Below the pieces are notes generated by a model. It had not been told where the DNA came from. It ran no database searches and worked only from the letters and a program-made list of their open reading frames with translations. Positions 16,623 to 24,471 of a stretch of 64,000 bases of DNA are shown here, piece by piece. This stretch comes from Pseudoruegeria aquimaris. Its GTDB lineage: Bacteria > Pseudomonadota > Alphaproteobacteria > Rhodobacterales > Rhodobacteraceae. The stretch covers positions 152,975-216,974 of the forward strand of contig NZ_FWFQ01000003.1 in assembly GCF_900172235.1 (NCBI RefSeq), written 5' to 3'. The translations under genes were made by a program, and so were the position numbers. Positions within the stretch are counted from its first letter, which is position 1. Every line of letters starts with the position of its first letter.

Positions 16623-17762
16623 ATGAAACCCATCACGCTGACCAACGCCCGTCTCGTGCTCGAACGGGAGATCATTCACGGCAGCCTTGTCATCAGGGAT
16701 GGCCGGATTGCTGCCATCGATCATGGCCCAAGCCGCGTAGCCGATGCCATCGACTGCGAAGGCGATCTGATCATCCCCGGCCTTGTCGAGCTGCATACGG
16801 ACAACCTCGAGCGCCATATCGAGCCGCGCCCATCCGTCGAATGGCCCCATCGCGCGGCCATCCTCGCCCATGATGGCGAGTTTGCCTCTGTCGGCGTGAC
16901 CACGCTCTTCGACGCCCTGCGCGTCGGATCCCTGACTTCGGGCAAGGCCTCTTACAGGCCCTATGCCCGCGCCCTTGCCAGCGAAATCGCCGAGCTGCGC
17001 GCCCAGGGTGCCTTGCGGATCAGCCATTTCGTGCATCTGCGCGCCGAAGTTTCATCCGAGACACTGGCCGAAGAACTCGCGACCTTCACGCCCGAAGACC
17101 GCGTCGGGCTCATTTCGCTCATGGATCATACGCCCGGGCAGAGGCAGTTTCGCGATCTGAGCTATCTGCGCACCTATCTGCAAAAGAAACGCAGCTTCAC
17201 CGATGCCGAATTCGAAGCCCATGTGACATACCTCAAGGAACTGCGCGCAAGACATGGCGAGCGTCATGAGCGCGCGGCGGTCGAGGCGGCCGCAACACTT
17301 GGGGCGGTACTGGCCAGCCACGATGACACCACCGCCGAACATGTCGCGCAATCGGCCGAGCGCGGGATCCGGCTGGCCGAATTTCCAACCACGCTCGAGG
17401 CCGCGCGCGCCTGCCATGAACACGGGATCAAGGTGATCATGGGCGCGCCCAACCTGATCCGCGGCGGGTCGCATTCGGGCAATGTGGCTGCCCACGCGCT
17501 TGCCCGCGAAGGCCTGCTCGACATCCTTTCATCGGACTACGTGCCCTCTTCCCTCATGACGGCCGCCTTCCAGCTGGCCGATCTCTGGGGGGACCTGCCA
17601 CGGGCCATTGCCACGGTCACCGACACGCCGGCGCGGGCCGCTGGTCTTGATGATCGCGGTCGCATGGCCCCCGGCCTGAGGGCCGATCTCGTTCGCGTTC
17701 ACCGGCTCGGCGACCTGCCTGTTGTGCGCGCGGTCTGGTCGCATGGTCACCGCGTGGGCTGA
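16623..17762 (+). CDS. phnM: alpha-D-ribose 1-methylphosphonate 5-triphosphate diphosphatase PhnM
   Basis: A protein of 379 residues, E. coli-like in length and sequence. HxD metal ligands are H58 and D60 in ELHTDNLERH, ASHDDTT carries further conserved residues, and MGAPNLIRGGSHSGN and LSSDYVPSSL are hallmark PhnM segments. It converts ribose methylphosphonate triphosphate to the monophosphate plus pyrophosphate before PhnJ acts. It is transcribed from its own promoter rather than from the phnGHIJKLN operon. It is the last chromosomal gene before the foreign element. Confidence 0.94.
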   Translation: MKPITLTNARLVLEREIIHGSLVIRDGRIAAIDHGPSRVADAIDCEGDLIIPGLVELHTDNLERHIEPRPSVEWPHRAAILAHDGEFASVGVTTLFDALRVGSLTSGKASYRPYARALASEIAELRAQGALRISHFVHLRAEVSSETLAEELATFTPEDRVGLISLMDHTPGQRQFRDLSYLRTYLQKKRSFTDAEFEAHVTYLKELRARHGERHERAAVEAAATLGAVLASHDDTTAEHVAQSAERGIRLAEFPTTLEAARACHEHGIKVIMGAPNLIRGGSHSGNVAAHALAREGLLDILSSDYVPSSLMTAAFQLADLWGDLPRAIATVTDTPARAAGLDDRGRMAPGLRADLVRVHRLGDLPVVRAVWSHGHRVG

Positions 17763-17764
17763 GA

Positions 17765-18080
17765 TCACAGCGATCCAGAGGCAGGCAAGCAAGGCGCAGG
17801 CCGTAGCTGCGCGGCCTTCATGAACACGATCCGCTGCGTCGGATCGCCGGGCGACAGCCGGTCCATGATCTCGCCCATGCAGGGCTTGCGGGCGGTGCGA
17901 TATCGCCCCGGTTCGGCCGAGGCGCGGCCCGAGAGCATCCGGTGCCGATCCACCCATACCGACACGGTCAAGTCCGGATCCGGTTTGAGGCCTTCGCCCC
18001 AGGCGCGCAGCACTTCCACCGCGCCATCGAAATCTCCAATCCGTTCGCCTACCGCTTCGCTACTTGAGGCGTGCGCATCA
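17765..18080 (-). pseudogene. phage terminase large subunit, N-terminal fragment only
   Basis: The segment includes DLTVSVWVDRHRMLSGRASA and SPGDPTQRIVFMKAAQ, typical of the start of GpA-type terminase large subunits. Right after KAAQ, where the ATPase P-loop region would follow, similarity stops and a stop codon comes within 20 residues. So about 100 of roughly 600 residues remain. The break point lies within about 50 bases of the phnM stop, so this is the left edge of the element and a deletion junction. Confidence 0.7.
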
Positions 18081-18377
18081 CCGGAGATCGGGTTTGACCT
18101 CGGCAAGTTCCTTGAGCTGGGCACGGACATGTTTCTCCAGGACTTTCTGCATGGCTGCAGGCTCCACCCCCAAATCGGCCGCCATCAGCGCCACCGCGCG
18201 CGCGGGCCAGTTGACCCAGACGTCGCGCTCCTCGCGCGCCAGCCGGAACACGAGCGTCTCTGCTCGGGCCCGGTCGATCAATTCGCCCTTCAGCTTTTGC
18301 AGCCGGATGCGCCGCTCCTGCGCCTTCAGCACTTCGTTCGCCGTCTTCGCCTGCAGGAAAGTGGTACCGCTGCCGAC
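18078..18377 (-). pseudogene. phage terminase small subunit, 5'-truncated
   Basis: The remaining C-terminal part reads GSGTTFLQAKTANEVLKAQE, then RIRLQKLKGELIDRARAE and DVWVNWPARAVALMA, a pattern seen in terminase small subunits of alphaproteobacterial prophages. The N-terminal DNA-binding part is missing. Upstream the sequence joins directly to the interior of a DNA methylase gene near 18363-18377, which marks an internal deletion. The fragment is followed by the large subunit remnant in the usual order. Confidence 0.7.
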
Positions 18378-19024
18378 CGGCGTAATCGACGAGGTATGGC
18401 GGATCGGTCGCGAACAGCACGGCGCGCTCGCCGTTCATCAGGCGGCGGACGTCCTCATGGTTCGTGCTGTCCCCGCAGAGCAGCCGGTGATCGCCGAGGA
18501 GCCACAGGTCGCCCGTGCGCGACACCGGGTTGCGCGGCGGCTCGGGGACGTTCATCGGAGGCACGGAGCCCCCGGGCCTTCTTCTTCTTCACCACCCCCG
18601 CCGGCACGAAGGCCAGCAGCTTGTCGAGCTCACCGTCCGAGAAGCCGACCAACGACAGGTCGAAGTCCTCGGCCAGCAGATCCTGCAGTTCCGCCGAAAG
18701 AACGGCTTCGTTCCAGTCGGCAAGCTCTGTCAGCTTGTTGTCCGCAATCCGATAGGCCCGGCGCTGCGCCTCGGTCAGATGCCCGAGCACGATCACCGGC
18801 GCTTCGGTCAGCCCGAGCTGCGTCGCGGCCAGCACCCGGCCGTGGCCTGCGATCAGTTCGCCGTCCTCGCCCACAAGGCAGGGCACGGTCCAGCCGAACT
18901 CGGCCATGCTGGCGGCGATCTTCGCGATCTGGTCGTCCCCATGCACCTTCGCGTTCTTCACGTAGGGCTGGAGCCTGGCCAGCGGCCCCGTCTCGATCCG
19001 CTCGGGGGCGAAGCTCAGCGTCAT
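18363..19024 (-). pseudogene. ParB-domain DNA methylase, frameshifted and truncated
   Basis: The first part (starting MTLSFAPERIETGPLARLQP, with ELIAGHGRVLAATQLG) is a ParB/Srx-like nuclease domain of about 150 residues. After a lysine-rich stretch the frame changes near 18560 and continues as NPVSRTGDLWLLGDHRLLCG and FATDPPYLVDYAG, which contains the methylase DPPY motif IV. The gene then breaks off into the terminase small subunit remnant. Fusions of this kind are common next to terminase genes of prophages. It cannot make a working methylase. Confidence 0.75.
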
Positions 19025-19426
19025 GGGCGGTGTTCCGTGATGGTGGTGGGCTCCGGCCGGGTGGATTCCGGATGCCGCGCTGGACTCCTCGCGGGGTCCA
19101 GCGGCGTTCGGGGTATCCAGCCAGAAGGCCAGTGTTTATTGGATTTTGCGCGGGGTTCGGATGGATCCGGATTCCGGGTGGCTTCCCAAAAAACCGGCCC
19201 TGACGCTGGCGATATTGCGCGCCAAGCCCGCCAGCATACGATCTCGGCCCAGAAGGAACCATTGAATTCAAAGGGTTAGCGGATTGGCCCCCGCTGGTCC
19301 CCTTGGTGGACTCTCGGGGGCCAGCGGCTTGCGGTCATCCCGCGCGCGCCTCTCCCGAGCATATCCGGTTTGTATCCCTTGGCCCGGGTTCGGTGAACCC
19401 TTCCCGATGTCTCTCCGAAAATTCCC
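19025..19426. other. gene-free stretch with one hairpin
   Basis: No convincing gene is seen on either strand. CGCTGGAC (19078-19085) and GTCCAGCG (19096-19103) form an 8-bp stem with a 10-base loop. The stretch lies between the DUF6362 gene and the ParB-methylase remnant and may hold deleted phage sequence. Confidence 0.5.
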
Positions 19427-19873
19427 TCACAGGACGATTTTTCTTGACAGCCGGTCGGCGTTCTCGATCACGAAGCGCTTCGATCGCTTCGCGGGCGGCA
19501 CGCGCCCGTTGAGCCGCCAGGTGATGAGCGCGATCCCGTATTGCCAGTGGCGGTTGGCGGCGGGGCGGCTCAGCCCCACCTCCCAGCAGATCGGCTTCCA
19601 CGGTTTGCGGTTGGCCCTCAGCCAGACGATGCGCGCGTCGTCCTTCTCAAGCCAGCGCAGCCAGAGCATTGCTTCCTCGGCTTGGGTGATCTGGCGCGGG
19701 CTCGGGCGCGGCCGGCGCATGCGCGGCTCCTGGCCGACCTGATCGGCGAAGCTGTGGAAATACTCCGGCCAGGCGTTGAAATAGCCCTGCGGCTTCACGG
19801 TTGGCATCTGCGCGAAGACGTCGGCCGCCAGTTCCAGCCGGTCCTGCACCCGTGACATCGTCCAGTCAGCCAT
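19427..19873 (-). CDS. DUF6362 family phage protein
   Basis: A protein of 148 residues. The segments ADVFAQMPTVKPQGYFNAWP, ITQAEEAMLWLRWLE and WKPICWEVGLSRPAANRHW are the pattern of DUF6362, a family found next to replication and packaging genes of alphaproteobacterial prophages. The C-terminal part looks like a helix-turn-helix that could bind DNA. The ATG at 19873 overlaps the upstream small gene by 8 bases. Function unknown. Confidence 0.75.
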   Translation of the reverse strand: MADWTMSRVQDRLELAADVFAQMPTVKPQGYFNAWPEYFHSFADQVGQEPRMRRPRPSPRQITQAEEAMLWLRWLEKDDARIVWLRANRKPWKPICWEVGLSRPAANRHWQYGIALITWRLNGRVPPAKRSKRFVIENADRLSRKIVL

Positions 19874-20063
19874 GTCGCTTCTGCCTTTTGCCATAAAGCT
19901 TCTCACCCAGTTGCCGCACCAGTTCCCGCTCGGGCCAGGTCAGGCGGTCATCGTCAACCGACACCGCCAGCAGGCCTTGCTCCCGCCAGCCGTCACGCTT
20001 GACCTCATCGGGATCGCGTCGCCGACCGCCATAGCCCGGCGGGGTGAACTTCATCGCCTTCAT
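19866..20063 (-). CDS. small conserved phage protein of unknown function
   Basis: A charged protein of 65 residues (starts MKAMKFTPPGYGGRRRDPDE, ends GEKLYGKRQKRHG). The ATG at 20063 overlaps the stop of the RuvC-like gene as ATGA, and its 3' end overlaps the DUF6362 gene, so it belongs to the same translational chain. No domain recognised. Confidence 0.65.
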   Translation of the reverse strand: MKAMKFTPPGYGGRRRDPDEVKRDGWREQGLLAVSVDDDRLTWPERELVRQLGEKLYGKRQKRHG

Positions 20064-20551
20064 GCCAGCCCTCCCTTTGTCTCGATCGCCCACATGAGGA
20101 TCGCGATGGCGTCGGCCTCGTTGTCGTCCGCGGGGCTAAAGCCGCGCGCCCGGGCGGCCGCGATCATGGCGTCCTTGTTGGCGTTTCCCTTGCCGGTCGC
20201 GAAACGCTTGATCGTGCCGACAGGGACGCCCTCGTAGGGCACGCCGCGCAGTTCGGCCCAGGCGGTCAACGTGGCCATGAGCCCGCCGTAGACATGCGCG
20301 GCGTCGGTGCCCGCGTGGCGGCGGACTTCTTCGAACCAGATCGCCTCCACCGGCCCGGACAGCCGGTCGATCTCGGTCAGCCAGTTCGTGAAACGCAGGT
20401 AACGCATGCCGCCACCGTCGAAGCGCCCGGGCCGAAAGCAGACCGTGCCGGTGGTGATGAGCCCGTCATGGCCGCGCAAGGCCCAGCCGGTCGTGGTGCC
20501 GAGATCGAGCGCGAGGATGGTGGATGATGGAAAGGTTGATGGTGCGGCCAT
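20060..20551 (-). CDS. RuvC-like Holliday junction resolvase
   Basis: A protein of 163 residues with an RNase H-type fold: ILALDLGTTTGWAL carries the first catalytic aspartate, WFEEV a second acidic residue, and DDNEADAIAILMW the C-terminal acidic pair. The ATG at 20551 is chosen for the ribosome site AAGGAG 7 bases upstream. However, the frame stays open up to an ATG at 20914 that overlaps the primase-helicase stop, so an N-terminal extension encoded by the repeat array cannot be excluded. Likely resolves recombination intermediates during phage replication. Confidence 0.75.
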   Translation of the reverse strand: MAAPSTFPSSTILALDLGTTTGWALRGHDGLITTGTVCFRPGRFDGGGMRYLRFTNWLTEIDRLSGPVEAIWFEEVRRHAGTDAAHVYGGLMATLTAWAELRGVPYEGVPVGTIKRFATGKGNANKDAMIAAARARGFSPADDNEADAIAILMWAIETKGGLA

Positions 20552-20684
20552 TTTGAGGCTCCTTTTTTCCGGCTGCACGATGAAGGGATGGACAGGATCG
20601 CGGTGGACAAAATCGCCCAGGGGTGGGTGGTGGACCTCCCCACCTGACGGGGGGAGTCCACCCACCCCTTTAGGGGTGCCTTTT

Positions 20685-20890
20685 CCGAAATCTGGAATCT
20701 GGCAAAACCCTATGATTTCATTGAGGAAATCCAGATTGCGGGTCAGATTTCGGATCAGCCCGCCCGAAATCTGGAATGGGCGCATCAACCCATTGAAAAA
20801 CCAACAGAAAACCCAGATTCCAGATTGCGCGCAGATTTCAGATTTCGCGAAATCTGGCCAGATTTCGGATTTCGGGGTCCAGATTTCGGC
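20685..20890. repeat. iteron-like array of CAGATTTCGG repeats
   Basis: About a dozen copies or near-copies of CAGATTTCGG occur in both orientations, for example at 20685, 20744, 20764, 20832, 20858 and 20879. Two copies face each other to form a perfect 18-bp palindrome, CAGATTTCGCGAAATCTG (20839-20856). The array lies directly downstream of the primase-helicase gene and upstream of the RuvC-like gene. Its position and layout suggest a replication origin or a multi-site operator. Confidence 0.65.
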
Positions 20891-20910
20891 TGCGTCCGGG
20901 GCGGTGAATT

Positions 20911-23282
20911 TCATGCCTCACCCCCTTCCGGATAGACCCAGACCGCGGGGTTTTCGACCGGCAGAACGGCCCCGGTTTGGGGGCATTTGTAGTGGCTCGG
21001 AAACACGCGGGCATGCACCCGCGTGACCTCGCCGGTCTCCGGATCCACAGCCTCCTCGCCGGTCGCCAGCTCCATGTGCTCGACGCAGAGATAGCCATAC
21101 TTGCTGCGATCCGAGGCGAGGCCGAGATCGCTTGCGGCGTCCCCCTTGACGAACTTGACGATCCCCTTGGTGGTCAGGACGTTCAGCCTCTCGCGAATGC
21201 TGGTCTGGCCGCTGAGGCCGCTCTTGTTCTCGAAGGCCTCGGCAAAGAGGGTCATGGTGTACATGCGCCCCGAGCGCGCCTCTCGGTGGAGAATGTCGAC
21301 GATGACCTCGCCCTTGCGATCCCGTTCGGCATCGAACTTCGCGCCCTGCTCGGCGCGCACCAGGCGTTCGTTCATCGGGTTGATCTCGACCCACTCGCCA
21401 TTGACCTTGTCGACGAGCTTGGGCTTCAGCGCGGGTCCGTTCCTGAGCTCGATCTCCAGCTTCCGTTCCGATGCGTCCTCGTCGGGCCGGTGCAGGATGA
21501 GCCCGTGTAGAAGCCGCGGAGCGCGCTGGCGCCGGAAAGGGCGAGGAAGGGATCCTCCTTCACCTGGTGCTTCGAGAGCTTCTTGGTGTGGTGGACGAGG
21601 ATGACGCCGCAGTCGGGATTGACGTGGTCGCGCAGCACCTCGACCCGGTCCTTGAGGAAGAACATCATCGCGGCGTTGTCGTTCTCGCCGCCGCCATCCG
21701 GCCCACCGTCGAAGAGGTTCCGGATCGGGTCGATGCAGAGGATGTCGAGCGGTTCGTCGGGGAACGCCGCCCGGATCGCCGCGGCCACGCGGGCGCTGCC
21801 CTCGGCGTCGAGCAGCATCTTCAGCTTTGGCGTGACGATCAGGTTGTCGCGCGCCGCGGCGATCAGCTCGGGCGGCAGGCCGACCTGCTGCATGCGCTCG
21901 CGCAGGTAGTGGTACTGGATTTCGGCCTGCAGATAGAAGATCCGCAGCGGTCGCGGCGGGGTGAAGCCGAGAAACGGCACCCCGGCGGCCATGTGCACGA
22001 GCCAGGCGATCAGGAGATCGCTCTTGCCCACCTTGGGCGCGCCGCCGAGCACCAGGAGCCCGCCCGGCGTCAGCACGCGCGGGCCGATCAGGTCGGCGGG
22101 CATGGGGCTCTTGTCGTCGAGCAGCTGCCCCAGCGTGAAGCTGGGCAGCTCGTCGGGCACGGGGGCGGCGCTGTCGAGCCGGATGAGCGGCGGCCCGTGG
22201 CGTTCGACATGGCGCGCCCAGAGGCGTTCGGATTCGCGCTTGAGCCGTTCCACCGGCCATTGGGGGCGCAGCATGGCGGCGTTGTAGCCGCAGATTGCCT
22301 CCCAGCCCTCGCTCTTGGACAAGCGGCCCTCGTGGACCAGCCGGATGAAATAGCCGATGGCGGCGGAGGCGCCCTCGAAGCGCGACCAGTCGTCGATGCC
22401 GCCCTCGCGCACCGGGGTGACCAGAACGTCATCCACGGCAGGCTTGTCAGGCGTCGCGAAGTCCGGCGTCAGGTTGACGCCCGGCGCGGGTGGCATGTCG
22501 GCCACGGCCTCGGCGAACTCGTCGAGATCGCGCTCGAGACCCGCGTTCAACTCCACGATCCGCACCAGCGTCTTCAGGCCGTTCTTGTAATAGACCGAGC
22601 CCGCTACCCGGATCGGCTGGTGCGCCGAGCGGAAATGCATGTCGCCGCCGACCTTGGCGGCGATGTCGCCGCGCAACCGGCAGAGGCGGGCAATGTCTTC
22701 GCCCTCGATGGGTTCGGTGAGCTTCCACCAGACGTGGGCCTTGTGCCGGCCCTCCGGGGTGACGCCGCCGCTTTCCACCACCATGGTGGGCGGGCCGAGA
22801 TGGCGCTCGAGATGCGCGCGCTTGGCGGCGATGTCGCCGCTGTCGATATCCACGACCACGGCCTGCATCTGCGCCACGTCCGTAGCCTTGGCCCGGCCGG
22901 TCTCGGTCACCGTGCCGGGAATGACGTAGACGGCCGCGCCTTCGCGCGCGGCCCAGTTCGCGAAGGTCGCCATCTTCTGGGGCGCCGTCTCGTCGGCCGC
23001 GATCCAGATGTTGTGCGGCCGCCCGTCGATCCCCTGGCCCTTGTCGATGAAGCTGCGCACCGGGATCAGCCCGTCGCAGTAGCCAAACACCACCTCCATG
23101 AAGGAAGCGATCTGCGCAGGATCCGGCTCGTCTCCGAACGGGTCGATTTGCGGTGCCGCGTCGTTGAAGTCGCGCCAGGGGTTGAAATGAACGAGGTTGG
23201 CCTCGGGGTGGTCGGTCGTGCTGTCGTCACGCATGTCGGTGTCCTCGGGTGGTTCGGGCGGGTCGGTGGTGTCCTTGCTCAT
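20911..23282 (-). pseudogene. phage primase-polymerase/AAA helicase, interrupted by one frameshift
   Basis: From the ATG at 23282 (overlapping the nuclease gene stop) the frame encodes a RepB-like primase domain (AVVVDIDSGD, HKAHVWWKL, FRSAHQPIRVAGSVYY) and a RepA-like AAA ATPase with Walker A GGAPKVGKSD and Walker B LDILCIDP. At about 21505 the reading frame must move by one base after ALRGFYT to continue as GLILHRPDEDASERKLEIEL and a winged-helix-like C-terminus ending at 20911. A single missing base explains it. All other parts look intact, so it is a recent mutation or a sequence error. Homologues act as replicative primase-helicases. Confidence 0.75.
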
Positions 23283-24037
23283 CCGGGCAGTCCCCAGCAA
23301 CGTTCGGCCCAGGGGCAGAAGCGGCATTCGAAGAAGTCGCGGTTCCGGGCCACGCGCGGCAGCAACTCGCCCGTGTCGGTGGCCCGCAGGATCCGCACCG
23401 CGCGATCCGACATGCGCTGCGCGAGCTCGGCGTCGAAGGGCACCAGCTCGTGGTGCAGCTCGGCGGTGTCCTTGTTGATCGCGGTGAAGAGCGCCGGATT
23501 GGCCGAGATGCCCGGCACGCTCGCTTCCATGTAGGCCTGGTAGAGCGCGATCTGGGCGGCATAGACGGGCTTGGCGACGGTCACGCCCTTGGCCACCGTC
23601 TCGCGCCAGTTCTTCGCGTTCATGGTCTTGCATTCCCAGAGCGAGGGTGTGCGCAGCCCCAGCGCCGCCGGCGCCTCGGAGATGATCCCGTCGACATGGC
23701 CGCGGATGCGCCCGCCCGCGACGGAGAAGCCGAACTGGCCGCCGTCCCGCTTCTGGGTGACTAGATCGAGCCCCGCCGCCCGCAGCCAGCGGATGGCGAG
23801 ATCCTCGAGCTCATGCCCGATCGCGAAGATCCGGAGCGACCGGCCGGAGAAGTCCTGGCCCTCATCCTTCGGCGCGCCCGCGAACTCGAACTGCAGCGCG
23901 CGCTCGCAGGCATGGCCGAGCCGTGACGCGCCGAGATAGTCGCGCGGCGGCGTCGCTGCGCTCTCGGCCTTGAGCGCGGCATCCACGGCGGCGTTGATTC
24001 GCTCGCCCATCGAGGGCCGCTTGTTGAAGTCCAGCAT
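23279..24037 (-). CDS. RecB/Cas4-like PD-(D/E)XK nuclease
   Basis: A protein of 252 residues. GHVDGIISE and LWECKTMN provide the D and E-x-K residues of the nuclease core, followed by QIALYQAYM. A C-terminal cluster FECRFCPWAERCW together with a cysteine near residue 48 resembles the iron-sulfur cysteines of Cas4/AddB-type nucleases. It sits between the primase-helicase and a zinc-finger protein in a chain of overlapping genes and probably acts as a recombination exonuclease. Confidence 0.78.
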   Translation of the reverse strand: MLDFNKRPSMGERINAAVDAALKAESAATPPRDYLGASRLGHACERALQFEFAGAPKDEGQDFSGRSLRIFAIGHELEDLAIRWLRAAGLDLVTQKRDGGQFGFSVAGGRIRGHVDGIISEAPAALGLRTPSLWECKTMNAKNWRETVAKGVTVAKPVYAAQIALYQAYMEASVPGISANPALFTAINKDTAELHHELVPFDAELAQRMSDRAVRILRATDTGELLPRVARNRDFFECRFCPWAERCWGLPG

Positions 24038-24471
24038 CAGAACGGGATCTCCGACTGGCTCGCGATCTCGGCCATCTCGGCGCGGAACGCCTCGACGGTG
24101 GTGACGATCAGCCGATGCATGTCGTTCTGGGTCAGCTGGCCCAGCGGCCGATCCCAGCCGATCCGCTCCATCTCGGGCGCGAGTACGCGCATCACGGCGG
24201 GCAGCGCCTGGGTTTCCTCCTCGGTGAAATCGACCATGCTCAGTCCTTTCTTCGCTTTGCGGGTGAAGGCCGCCTGGCAGCCCATGGAGCAGAACCAGCG
24301 GCGGGTTTGGGTGCGGGTTGGGCGCGGCCGGTGGGGATCGAACCAGCCGAAGCCACGCGTGCGGGATGTGCAGACGGCGCAGAGGACCGGGCGCGGATGC
24401 CAGAGGCGATCAAAGCCCGGTCGATCCGCAGCCTCTGCGGGCGGGGATGAGACTTGCGCGACATGGCTCAC
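24037..24471 (-). CDS. DUF6511 family zinc-finger phage protein
   Basis: A protein of 144 residues. The N-terminal half carries CAVCTSRTRGFGWFDP and RRWFCSMGCQAAF, a four-cysteine zinc ribbon; the C-terminal half (EETQALPAVMRVLAPEMERI) is helical. The start at 24471 overlaps the helicase stop by 4 bases and the stop shares a base with the nuclease start. The pattern matches DUF6511, a family without assigned function that often lies in this phage module. Confidence 0.7.
   Translation of the reverse strand: MSHVAQVSSPPAEAADRPGFDRLWHPRPVLCAVCTSRTRGFGWFDPHRPRPTRTQTRRWFCSMGCQAAFTRKAKKGLSMVDFTEEETQALPAVMRVLAPEMERIGWDRPLGQLTQNDMHRLIVTTVEAFRAEMAEIASQSEIPF

Noticed and set aside
18630..19271. A reverse-strand frame reaching into the gap at 19.0-19.3 kb
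   Set aside because: Its second half is a shadow of the ParB domain, and the first half has no recognisable protein features.
20685..20890. A CRISPR array
   Set aside because: Repeats are about 10 bases, occur in both orientations and have irregular spacing; no cas gene is near.
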